A stretch of DNA of 21,027 nucleotides from Stramonita haemastoma (taxonomy: Eukaryota > Mollusca > Gastropoda > Neogastropoda > Muricidae). Below, one piece after another: positions 12,247-21,027 of the stretch; position 1 is the first letter of the stretch, and every line of letters begins with the position of its first letter. The notes under the pieces are model-generated. The model did no database searches. It saw only the letters and a program-made list of their open reading frames with translations, and was not told where the DNA came from. The translations under genes were made by a program, and so were the position numbers. The stretch is taken from NCBI GenBank assembly GCA_030674155.1, contig CM060326.1, positions 29,298,759 to 29,319,785 of the forward strand, written 5' to 3'.

Positions 12247-12300
12247 AACAATTAAAAAAAAACAACATCCCAGATGTTTATAGAATTAGCAAAACATTTT
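12037..12300. other. AT-rich sequence with an internal (CAA)n array
   Basis: Mostly unique, with (CAA)n at about 12209-12246 and no gene recognised. Confidence 0.6.
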
Positions 12301-12314
12301 TAGAAATTGGATAA

Positions 12315-12410
12315 TGATTTTCACACACTCACATACTCTCACACAAAGACATACAGACACACAGATAAGAATTACACACATACACACATCCACACCCATG
12401 CACACACAGT
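12315..12410. repeat. Degenerate CA repeat
   Basis: CACA units with TCAC, AGAC and ATAC substitutions, followed by a G-rich stretch (GGGGGGAGGGGGGAG). Confidence 0.75.
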
Positions 12411-12434
12411 GGTAGAGAGGGGGGGAGGGGGGAG

Positions 12435-12706
12435 TGTGGTTTGTTGTTTTTAATGCACCAAGTGGTTTAGAAGGTAATTTTTAAGGTTGTTAATGATTGG
12501 TGCTGTTTAATTGAATCAGGAAGGGAGTTCCACAGTGTAGGGCCTGAGTATAGTAAACTAGATTTAAACAGGTCTATTCTTGGGATTGGGACACTTGGCT
12601 TTTCCATACTTCTGGAATGATTTATTGGGAATTTATCTTTTAAGGATGTGGGGACATTTCCTGTCATTATCTTAAACATCATGATGCCTTTGTTATATGA
12701 TGTTTA
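12435..12706 (-). pseudogene. LINE-3: C-terminal remnant of another non-LTR ORF2
   Basis: A minus-strand frame (12706 to 12467) reads NKGIMMFKIMTGNVP, PIPRIDLFKSSLLYSGPTLW and NSLPDSIKQHQSL. A P-R..LFK.S..Y.G..LWNSLP pattern close to the end of the protein is characteristic of CR1/L2/Jockey-type LINE ORF2 C-termini. Only about 80 codons remain. The 5' side is cut by a (CT)n run (12707 onward on plus), as in LINE-1. This C-terminus differs in sequence from those of LINE-1 and LINE-2, so it comes from a third family. Confidence 0.75.
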
Positions 12707-13032
<326 letters not shown>

Positions 13033-13410
13033 TACAGAAAAACCAAACAAAGAACGACAACAAGACAAGCAGACATGTTCAATTTGACTGGTTTGACATT
13101 AAAGAGTATCAAACGTGAGACTGCTGTGAAATGAAGGCCTTTATGTTGTCGTTTGTGCTGCTCTTGATGTTGTTGTTGATATGGCTGTTGATCTGTGGCA
13201 AAATGTTGATTTTTAATCTAGTCTATAATTACATTCTATATAGTCTATATTATAGTCTACTTGTATTCGTACAACACTACCGCCATCACTGCCACCACAT
13301 AAAGGGGGTGACGGCAACAGCAGCTGCAAAGCAATAATGATTCACAAGCGTACCCACCATCTGATTATTGAGAATTTGGCACAGAAGGGAAAGAAACAGT
13401 TACAGATAAA
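13033..13410. other. Unique sequence, no confirmed gene
   Basis: A 68-codon plus-strand frame (13131-13337) starts with ATG and is very hydrophobic at its start (MLSFVLLLMLLLIWLLICG), but its coding status is unsupported. Directly after it, TGATTCACAAG (about 13339) repeats 11 bases of the 213-1890 minisatellite core. AAAGGTAGGT near 13408 resembles a splice donor but leads straight into a GT repeat. Confidence 0.4.
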
Positions 13411-13421
13411 GGTAGGTGTGT

Positions 13422-13512
<91 letters not shown>
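13411..13512. repeat. GT microsatellite
   Basis: About 100 bp of nearly pure (GT)n with one GG break near 13463 and one TATG variant near 13426. Confidence 0.95.
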
Positions 13513-13514
<2 letters not shown>

Positions 13515-13700
13515 GTGAGAGAGAGACAGAGACAGAGACAGAGATTTCATTTCATTTATTCTTTTATATCGAGGATAATAGAATAAGACAGAGAGAGAGA
13601 GACAGAAACAGACAGAAAGAGACAGACAGACAGAGACAGACAGACAGACAGACAGACAGACCCAGACTCAGAGACATACAGAGACAGAGACAGAGAGAAC
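13513..13700. repeat. GA/GACA microsatellite interrupted by a transposon 3' end
   Basis: GAGA and GACAGA units at 13515-13545 and again from about 13587 to 13700, split by a 40-bp island at 13544-13586. Confidence 0.9.
13544..13586 (-). mobile_element. 3'-end family, copy 3 (AAATG tail), about 40 bp
   Basis: Plus: ATTTCATTTCATTTATTC then TTTTATATCGAGGATAATAG. On the element strand it is the same TATCCTCGATATAAAAGAAT terminus as copies 2 and 4, with a short AAATG tail. Repeat of GA/GACA type continues on both sides, so only the last 40 bp of the element is present. This is an extreme 5' truncation inside a microsatellite. Confidence 0.75.
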
Positions 13701-14223
<523 letters not shown>

Positions 14224-14346
14224 GGGTTCATCTTGCACGCCTTCAGTGACAGGCTGTGTCACAGCGCTCTGTCTTTTGGTGACTGGTTACTGTGGTTCTG
14301 GACCATTACCTGTACCAGTTTTCTGCAAGGACCTGGGTGAAGAGTC

Positions 14347-14697
14347 ATGCCGGCAGAACCATTGTCTTTTAGGCCAAAATGTGGCAGTTTTATGTTCGTC
14401 TTCATGAACTTTATGTACCGCCGACTGAAAAGGAAGATTTTCACCCGGACATTGAAAATGCGCAACCTGCAGGCCGGTGTCGTGGTAGGATTGCTCCTAG
14501 TCCAATTCTTCTACGGCGATTTTTTGCAACAGTGTGGAGATGTTGAGCTGAATCCCGGACCACCCAAGCGTGACAGCTACCGCCAGAGCAAACTTCCCAG
14601 TGCCGACCACACCAGTGATGCCACCTCCTCTCCTAGTCAACGAGCCTCGAACCTGGAGCATCTATGGCAGATGTCCTCAGTACGCTGCACTCCATGA
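14347..14697 (+). pseudogene. LINE-2 ORF1 N-terminus with hydrophobic segment and 2A-like peptide
   Basis: Starts at ATG 14347. About 40 basic and aromatic residues (YRRLKRKIFTR) are followed by a hydrophobic stretch (AGVVVGLLLVQFF, residues 43-55) and then CGDVELNPGP (63-72), a match to the 2A consensus D-V/I-E-x-N-P-G-P. A 2A peptide makes the ribosome skip the Gly-Pro bond, so ORF1 would be released downstream beginning with Pro72. A Ser/Thr/Asp-rich linker (DHTSDATSSPSQ) follows. The frame is lost near 14655, where one base appears to be missing and the coiled coil continues in another frame. 2A-like sequences are known in APE-type LINEs of invertebrates and in trypanosome L1Tc/ingi. Activity here is inferred from the motif. 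Confidence 0.85.
14503..14562 (+). other. 2A-like ribosome-skipping motif
   Basis: Codons for QFFYGDFLQQCGDVELNPGP. The invariant Asp, Glu, Asn, Pro, Gly and Pro of the 2A signature are all present at 14539-14562, and the predicted skip is between the Gly (14557-14559) and Pro (14560-14562) codons. The hydrophobic residues just before it may also act as a signal-anchor, an idea taken from 2A-linked signal sequences described in other invertebrate proteins. Confidence 0.85.
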
Positions 14698-14795
14698 ACA
14701 CCGCACTGAATGAGAAAATGGACAGTTTGAAAGGGGAAATGAGTCAGCTGCGTGAGGAGCTGAGGGGAGAGGTGGAGCAGCTGAGGGAGAGGTGA
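14664..14795 (+). pseudogene. LINE-2 ORF1 coiled-coil segment
   Basis: The frame from ATG 14664 reads MADVLSTLHSMNTALNEKMD, then heptad-like KGEMSQLREEL and GEVEQLRER, and ends at TGA 14793-14795. The leucine/charged spacing is coiled-coil-like, as in trimerising LINE ORF1 proteins. It continues the 14347 frame and is continued by the 14792 frame; a single missing G near 14788 explains the break. Confidence 0.8.
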
Positions 14796-15271
14796 AGAGT
14801 CTGCGGAAGGAGAACCAGGACCTGACGAAGAAAGTGGACGACCTGGAGGGAAGATCAAGGAGGAACAACATCATCGTCCACGGAATGCCGAAACTCTCCG
14901 GTGAAACCAGTACAGACTGTGAGGGGAGACTGAAAGACATGGTCACTGACCAGCTGGAACTGACTGAAGACATTCAGTTTGACCGTGTCCACCGTCTCAA
15001 CTCCAGACCAGACTCCCCAATCATAGCATGCTGCACCTTCTTCAGACAGAAGCAAGCCATCCTGAGGGCCCGACAGAAGCTGAGGGGAACAAATGTGTTT
15101 ATCAACGAGGACTTCACAGCACGTGTCAGAAATGTCAGGAAACAGTTGGCACCACACTTCAAAAAGGCACGTGCTGATGGCAAGAAAGCAAATTTAGTTT
15201 TCGATCATTTGTTTATTGAAGGTGTGAAGTATGGAGTGAATGATGGTGGGGATCTCTGTGTTCTGAAATAG
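14792..15271 (+). pseudogene. LINE-2 ORF1 RNA-binding (RRM-like) domain
   Basis: A 159-residue frame beginning within the coiled coil (KSLRKENQDLTKKVDDLEG) and passing into RSRRNNIIVHGMP, VHRLN, IIACCTFFRQKQAIL and GTNVFINEDF..RVRNVRKQLAPH. This is the layout of L1-like ORF1 proteins: coiled coil, RRM and C-terminal domain. Such proteins coat LINE RNA as a chaperone. The true start is upstream (14347), not at 14792. It ends with TAG at 15269-15271, beyond which the same frame stays open to 15514. Confidence 0.88.
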
Positions 15272-15514
15272 GGATTTGGCCGGCCAGTGGTTGATTTTGC
15301 TGAGGGTGATAATTTTGATAAAGCACCGGGTTGTGACAGGCAAAACAAGACCCTGTTTGGCAAGTTCTGTGACTTGCTCCCCTCACGTGCCGAGCGTGAT
15401 GCTAGCTCTGCCATGGCGGAGACAGTGGCAAACAGCGCTGGCCCTTCCCTGCCAGGTGACAGGGAATGGCGGGGTGATGCACGTGCTGGTGGCACAGAGG
15501 GGGCAACAGTTTAG
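15272..15514 (+). other. In-frame open extension beyond the ORF1 stop
   Basis: Directly after the TAG at 15269-15271 the same frame reads GFGRPVVDFAEGDNFDKAPG, then CDRQNKTLFGKFCDLLPSRA, to a TAG at 15512-15514. It could be an ORF1 C-terminal extension cut by a premature stop, a readthrough product, or chance. The endonuclease frame overlaps its end. No domain was recognised in it. Confidence 0.5.
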
Positions 15515-15526
15515 CTTTGTAAATAT

Positions 15527-16400
15527 AAATGAAAATGATAAAAATGAAAATCTTCTGTTTTCTTTTTTGAGTTGGAATGTCCATGGTCTGTTTGAACAAA
15601 ATGTCTGATAATGAGTTTGTTTCATATGTACGTTCATTTGATTTTGTTTGTTTACTTGAAACGTTTGTTGAATATTTTGAAAACATTGTTTTGCAGAGTA
15701 CGAGTTGTTCTGTGTACCTGCTCTGAAATTAATCAACTCAAGGGAGACGATCCGGGGGGTTATTTGTCTCATTAAAAAGAGTCTTTGTCAATATGTAAAA
15801 CAAAATTAAAACCAACCCTTCATAACACGTGTGTGTTTCGGATCAACAAGTGTTTATTTGGTACACTGAAAGATGTATTGCTTGTATGTACTTACATTCC
15901 CCCAGAGGGTGCACCATATTATATGCATTATGAATCGATAACGGTATATCGTCACTGGAAAATTTTTTATGTGATTATTTGATTGATTCAGATGACGTGT
16001 ATTTGCTGTTATGTGGAGACTTAAATAGTAGAACGTCTAATACATCTCATGTTTGTGGGAATTTCGGTTCCGATGTTGAATTTACATGTGACAGTCATCC
16101 TATCAGACTGGATCGAAATTCAGAGGATGAGAAATTAAATAATTATGGGAAATTGTTTACTCAACATGTGCACGGTCCTAGATCTACATATTTTAAATGG
16201 CGTTTGTTCTGGTGATTCTGTGGTCGTTATACTTTTATTTTTGATGCTGGTAGTAGTGTGAATGATTATTTTCTTGTGTCTGTGATTTATTTTTTATGTT
16301 TATTGATCATTGTCAACTCATGGTGAGTGAACGGTTAGAATCAGACCATATGCCTGTAGAGTTTTAATATAGAGTTCCCTCAAGATAACCCTAACAAGTC
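15527..16400 (+). pseudogene. LINE-2 APE-type endonuclease, decayed
   Basis: Pieces in several frames, in order: FLSWNVHGLFEQNV (catalytic Asn of the conserved start, about 15560-15605), FVCLLETFVEY (catalytic Glu, about 15645), IRGVICLIKKS (about 15750), VCTYIPPEGAP (15880-15915), LLLCGDLNSRT (Asp/Asn, about 16000-16035), RYTFIFDAGSS (about 16225) and LESDHMPVEF (about 16338-16367). All APE catalytic blocks can still be seen, but at least six frame changes or stops separate them. The N-terminal SWN block is the part that LINE-1 lacks. Confidence 0.85.
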
Positions 16401-16419
16401 AACAAAAAGTAAGCAATCA

Positions 16420-17040
16420 TATACCATGGAAAAATATGTATGGAATAATAATTGTTCTGAAGATTTTTTTGATAAGTTTTTACTCAGAAGACATACAGAG
16501 TAGACTGGATGAGGCGATTATTTACCTTGATTCAGATGTCGATACTGCACTTAGTCTGTTCAATGGTTGTCTTAAAGATGCGGGTGAATGTATGAAAAAG
16601 ACTTTAAAAACAGTGAAATTAGTAGTCTATGTAGTTTGGTTCGATAAGGAATGTAGTAATCTTAAGAAATCTGTCCGTAATTTGCTACAAAAATATAGAC
16701 GTACTCTACAAAAGAAGATAGAGATAACTATTGTCGAACTAGACGTGAGTATAAGCATCTTTTAGAGCGAAAGAAACGAGAATATAACGAGGCTATGATT
16801 GATAAATTGACTCTTTCAATGAATGATCAAAAACTTTTTGGAACAATTTGCACAACGTTTCTTCTAAGAAAAGCAAGCCCCATAACACAATCGATACTGA
16901 TACTTGGTATCGGCATTTTCGAGACTTACTTGAAAAAGATTCTGCAAGCATGCATGCTGATGAAATAGATGAAAATGAAATAAGAGATGAACTTGGGAAT
17001 TTAATCGTCCGATTTCTGAAGATGAGGTTCTTCTAGCTGT
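16420..17040 (+). pseudogene. LINE-2 ORF2 linker
   Basis: Frame pieces MEKYVWNNN, RLDEAIIYLDSDVDTALSLF, VVWFDKECSNLKKSVRNLLQ, KREYNEAMIDKLTLS and WYRHFRDLLEKD parallel the LINE-1 linker (VWNTEN, EQDVDGAL, SVWFDNECHQAK, EWYDHFKKVF). Frame breaks occur near 16495, 16730 and 16840. Confidence 0.8.
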
Positions 17041-17840
17041 AAGGAAAATAAAAGATAAAAAAGCAGCAGGTATATGATGGTATAATTGGAGAATTTTAAA
17101 GAATTCTGTTAGGTGTACCAGGTTATCAGTTTCTTGTTACTTTATTTAATGCTTTATTTGATAAAGGTATTTTTCCAACAGCTTGGTCTGAATCAATTGT
17201 TGTTCCCTTGTATAAGAAAGGTGATACTTCTGATCCGAACAACTATAAGAGGTATATCGATCTGTAATATTGCAAGTAAACTTTACAGTTCAATTATCAA
17301 TCATAGACTTCAGGAATGGGTAGAAGCAAATAACATAACAGACGAATTTCAGGCTGGTTTTAAGCGCAACTATTCAACAATAGATCATATATTCACATTG
17401 TTTGCATGTGTTACAGAAACAATTTAGTTTAAACCGTAAGTTGTTATGTTGCCTTATCGATTTTCAGAAGGCGTTTGATTCTGTCAATAGAATATCCTAT
17501 GCCAAATTTTGGAAAAAAGGGAAATTTCGGGTAAATTATTTGTTTGTATTATAACATGATAATGTGTAAAAGCTAGATTAGAAGTGTGGGCATAACTGTT
17601 GTATCAATTATACGGGTTTAAGCAAGGGGATGTGTGCACCCTGTTTTGTTTTCTTTATTTATCAAAGAAATAAAAAGAAGCTTGAATTTTGGGAAAACAT
17701 GGTGTTCCTTTTCGGATGATGCCTTAGAAATTTTTTTCATTTTTTTTTTTGGAGACGTTGCTTGGGAAACTGAAAACTGTTGTAAGGGCTTCAAAAAACA
17801 GCTTAACGTTACAAAAACAGCCGAAATCTCAATAAATTAA
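17041..17840 (+). pseudogene. LINE-2 reverse transcriptase, heavily decayed
   Basis: Recognisable blocks: VRKIKDKKAAG (about 17040), IFPTAWSESIVVPLYKKGDT (about 17170-17230), SKLYSSIINHRLQEWVEANN (17275-17330), FQAGFKRNYSTIDHIFTL (17347-17400), CLIDFQKAFDSVN (about 17452-17490, with catalytic Asp) and VLFSLFIKEI (about 17643). A clear FADD box is not recovered; FSDDAL near 17713 and FFGDVAWE near 17747 lie near where it should be. The sequence from about 17490 is full of extended G, A and T runs, so some of the decay may be base-calling error. Confidence 0.8.
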
Positions 17841-18087
17841 AATGTCTAAAATAATATAAATTTTTTTTCAGAAAAGGGGGGTTATTTGTGCGAGAGAAAG
17901 ATGGACTTTTTTATGGGGTAAAGATGCCCGTGGTTTAAAGCATAAAAAAATTTTTGGGCATATTTTTTGAACGTTTTTTTTTATGTTTGCTTTAAAAAAT
18001 CTTGATGTCGGGGAAAAAGGGTTTTAATTTTGATAATGCAGAATTTTTGTAAGCGGACAATTCTTCTTTTGGTTTTTATGAAACTTT

Positions 18088-18427
18088 TTGACGCACAATA
18101 CACCAATTGCTTTTAAAGGTGCTGAGATATGGGGGCTTGAAGCAGCATCATTAAATGAGAAAGTTCATTTATTTGCCCCAAGAAATTTTTTTGGGGTGTC
18201 TAAAAAAACACCTAATAGTTTGTTATGGGGAAAAAAACCGTTTCCCCCTTACACTTGTTTCGCTCTGGGCATACACTTTGTTGAAAATGACCAAAAGGGG
18301 GCGTCTAAATTCCCATAAAGCTTTTAGAATGTTTATTATTAATGAAAAGGGTAAAACAAATTGGGGTTTCTAAAGTTAAAAAAAAGTTATATAAAACGGG
18401 GTTTTTGGGGAGTTGGCTAACCAGGGG
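18088..18427 (+). pseudogene. LINE-2 ORF2 C-terminal region, cut by the gap
   Basis: Overlapping frames carry GAEIWGLEAASLNEKVHLFA, FFGVSKKTPNSLLWG and KAFRMFIINEKGKTNWG, matching LINE-1 CKRFLGVPVKTPNKMVYG and QAYEMQLILDQKGKKCW. The CCHC-like finger, expected a few hundred bases on, would lie in or beyond the N gap. Confidence 0.75.
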
Positions 18428-18527
18428 NNNNNNNNNNNNNNNNNNNNNNNNNNNNNNNNNNNNNNNNNNNNNNNNNNNNNNNNNNNNNNNNNNNNNNNNN
18501 NNNNNNNNNNNNNNNNNNNNNNNNNNN
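18428..18527. other. Assembly gap (100 N)
   Basis: Exactly 100 undetermined bases, the usual placeholder for a gap of unknown size. Sequence on its left edge looks low in quality. Confidence 0.99.
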
Positions 18528-18943
<416 letters not shown>

Positions 18944-19025
18944 AACGGGATCTCAGTTTCTTTTGTCCAGTGGAGTCGAAGAGGTGAGTTGAGACACTGT
19001 CTCATCTGAAGGGAAATTTCGTAGT

Positions 19026-19028
<3 letters not shown>

Positions 19029-19083
<55 letters not shown>

Positions 19084-19119
19084 ATATATAATAATAATAT
19101 ATATATATATATATATATT
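19029..19119. repeat. AT microsatellite (left)
   Basis: (AT)n with a TT/TAATAATAAT break near 19070-19097. It is self-complementary and can form hairpins or cruciforms. Confidence 0.93.
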
Positions 19120-19402
19120 TATTGGCAGGGCGGTGATTAGATTACTTCCCTTGCGATCGGAACATGCCATCGCAGCGTCGTGGGTGTAACGTTTGGATCC
19201 ACACCTGTGAATTGTGCGACGTTCGTATCGTTGGGGGTGGTCGAAAGCCGTCCTCTGCATGCACTTTGCCCGTAGCGGTAAAATGTAGTATTTATGCAGC
19301 CTCTTTTACTAAGGCCATCATTCCCACTGTCTGACCGTGCTGTCGTTTGCCGAGAAGTTGTACAGAGTCGCGGCAGATCAAATATCTGCACATCTGTTAC
19401 AT
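19120..19402. other. CpG-containing segment between two AT arrays
   Basis: GC content and CpG density are visibly higher than in the surroundings (CGATCGG, CGCAGCGTCGTGG, GCGACGTTCGTATCG). The minus strand is open from 19493 to 19137 and part of the plus strand is open as well, but neither protein was recognised. The arrangement could be a non-autonomous element bounded by AT repeats. No terminal inverted repeat beyond the AT arrays was found. Confidence 0.4.
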
Positions 19403-19407
19403 TATAT

Positions 19408-19466
<59 letters not shown>
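19403..19466. repeat. AT microsatellite (right)
   Basis: (AT)n with AA/TT breaks. It is the partner of the left AT array about 280 bp away, and GCAGATCAAATATCTGC, a short hairpin, lies just inside it (about 19373-19389). Confidence 0.93.
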
Positions 19467-20419
19467 ATGATCTGTGACCTGTGTTAGGCACAAGACTATG
19501 ATCAGGCTTGGAGGCTGATTCTCAGCTGGGGTTTCTCGACAGGTCGGTTTTCCTTCCTGGTTATGGCTGACTGGTTGTAGGGGACAATGAAAAGCCTTTG
19601 GTTGGTGAAAATGTTCAGATTTACATGTATACCACCAGGCAGAAACCTTCCAATTCTATGCATTGTATTCTTATCGCATGAATTTTTTTTCTGCACGAAT
19701 CCTAAAGCGAGGCAACATTCTTTTCTGTTCTAACTCTTGATTATTCTTAAAATGGCCCTTTTTCAGATTGCACAATTGTTTAATCGTAATCTAAACATGG
19801 GTTATTTGTTTTCTGTTTGTATCTGAAAGGGTTTTAGTTAGCAATTTTTAAAATGGTGTTATGTTTTCGCACACGCGTTATGTTCTGTCATTGACTTCAT
19901 AATGAATAACTGACGCAAACTAAAAAGAAACAATCATTTTGTTGCGATCATTTTGTAGAGGGGATAAAAAAAAAAGTATCAAACACCTGCTCTAGAAAGA
20001 TAACCAAAACCCAAAAGCAAACAAAACAAAAAAAAACAAAAAAACGGTCTCATACACAAACTTCTCGTCGTTGGTAAACCTTGGAGCTCTAGCTAAGGAA
20101 CGAAATAATACAAAAATAAAGAAGAAAAGAAGAAGCCAAACATTGGTTTATTTCATCAAAAAATCATTAAAAAAAACAACATAAACCTACAACATCAAAC
20201 ACCAAAACAGAATGAAAACAACATGGAAACAAAGCAAAAGTAGAAAAAAAGATTAACCACACAACACAAACAAAGCAGCAGAAAAAGAAAGACAACGAAA
20301 AAAATCCCTAAAGAGAAAAGGGCCACACAAAGCAAAGAAAACAAATCCGTATCACGTTACAATATCTTACACCACATCAACATGTTCACTGTCTTTTCCC
20401 CGTCCACTCTACTGCAAAG
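19467..20419. other. AT-rich unique sequence, no gene recognised
   Basis: 19467-19970 is mixed unique sequence with a 64-codon minus frame (19502-19696) that was not recognised. 19971-20350 is A-rich on plus with AAACAAAAC words, similar in composition to 10100-10420. No transposon or gene motif was seen. Confidence 0.55.
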
Positions 20420-20420
20420 A

Positions 20421-20490
<70 letters not shown>

Positions 20491-21027
20491 TGTGTGTTGA
20501 GATTACGTGTTGTGTGTTGCACGTGCGCACGTGTGTGCGTGCGTGCGTGCGTGCGTGCATGCGTGTGGTATGGTGTGGTATGGTATGGTGTGGTGAGGTG
20601 GTGATGGAGGTGCATGTGTATGTGTGTGCGTGCGTGTGCGCGTGCGCGCGCGCGTGCACGCGTGCGTGTGTGGGTTTTTGTGTGTGTGTGCGTGCGCGTT
20701 TACATGTGTATGTGTGCGTATGTGTGAGTCTGTGCGTGCGTGCATGCGTGCGTATGAGCGTGTATGTATGTGTGTATGTGTTGTGCTGTTGTTGCTCTTC
20801 ACTGTGTGTATGTATGTGGGTATGTGTGTGGTGTTTTTGTTCTTCAGTAACATGCATGCCTGTGTGCGTGCGTGCGTACACACGCGCACGTGTGTGTATG
20901 TAAGCACGCTCGTGCGCGCTCGTGCGTGCGTGTGTGTATGTTTGTGTGTGTGTATGCGTGATCTTGCTTGCGTGTGTGTGTGTATGTGTGTGTGCGTACA
21001 TGCCTGCATGTACATGCATGTGTGTTT
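20420..21027. repeat. GT microsatellite and TG/CG/TA alternating tract
   Basis: (GT)n at about 20422-20500, GCGT units (20535-20562), GGTATG units (20567-20600), then a long degenerate tract of TG, CG and TA steps including GCGCGTGCGCGCGCGCGTGC near 20637-20656. It runs to the window edge. Alternating purine-pyrimidine order is kept through most of it. Confidence 0.93.

Noticed and set aside
13131..13410. Possible small membrane protein (68 codons) and a short exon ending at AAAG/GTAGGT
   Set aside because: Isolated, no homology recognised, no supporting splice acceptor or partner exon, and the donor-like site runs directly into a GT microsatellite. Kept only as a remark.
14637..15772. Minus-strand frames of 70-130 codons opposite LINE-2 ORF1
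   Set aside because: Shadows of the plus-strand ORF1/ORF2, whose coiled coil, RRM-like and endonuclease motifs are recognisable.
20357..21019. Thr-His or Cys-Val frames of 170-220 codons at the right end
   Set aside because: Produced by TG/CG alternating repeat; both strands are open at once.

Overview
The window looks like non-coding, repeat-saturated nuclear DNA of a marine invertebrate, most likely a mollusc. The reasons are very long and varied microsatellites (TC, CA, GATA, TTTC, TGTA, AT), two APE-type non-LTR retrotransposons (LINEs) with diverged ORF2s, a 2A-like peptide in one LINE ORF1, and no prokaryotic gene organisation. The organism assignment is inference; no host gene, tRNA or rRNA was recognised. 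A run of exactly 100 N (18428-18527) marks a scaffold gap, and the sequence just before it looks poorly base-called.

Layout. 1-120 is TG/GA repeat. 213-1890 is a (CAC)n-rich minisatellite carrying ten copies of a conserved non-simple core, arranged as a higher-order repeat of three. 1891-5704 is an almost unbroken field of TC, CA, TCTG, TGTA and TTTC microsatellites holding small islands of unique sequence: short transposon 3' ends and small repeated cassettes. 5705-5866 is (GA)n. 5866-9332 is LINE-1 on the minus strand: 5'-truncated, with endonuclease, reverse transcriptase and a CCHC-like C-terminal domain, broken by frameshifts and two stops. It is flanked by (CT)n on both sides in its own orientation. 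9333-10030 is GA/GACA/GATA repeat. 10031-13410 holds more TC/GA runs, 3' ends of a small element family with differing simple-repeat tails, and a C-terminal remnant of a third LINE. 13411-14220 is GT, GACA and TC repeat around a short unrecognised stretch.

14221-18427 is LINE-2 on the plus strand, starting directly after a (TC)n run. It keeps an RNA-binding ORF1 (a 2A-like peptide behind a hydrophobic segment, a coiled coil and an RRM-like domain) and a badly decayed ORF2, and it stops at the gap. 18528-18834 is a plus-strand transposon 3' end that may be the tail of LINE-2. It runs into (AATC)n(TATC)n. 19029-19466 is a CpG-containing segment between two (AT)n arrays. The rest is AT-rich unique sequence, then about 600 bp of TG/CG alternating repeat.

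The unifying theme is retrotransposon 3' ends lying inside microsatellites. Several fragments end in AATAAA-like signals and short tandem tails, and these pass straight into TC or CA runs. The most notable observations are the 2A-like element in LINE-2 ORF1, the TC-embedded LINE and its relatives, the 3'-end family with swapped tails, and the trimeric minisatellite.
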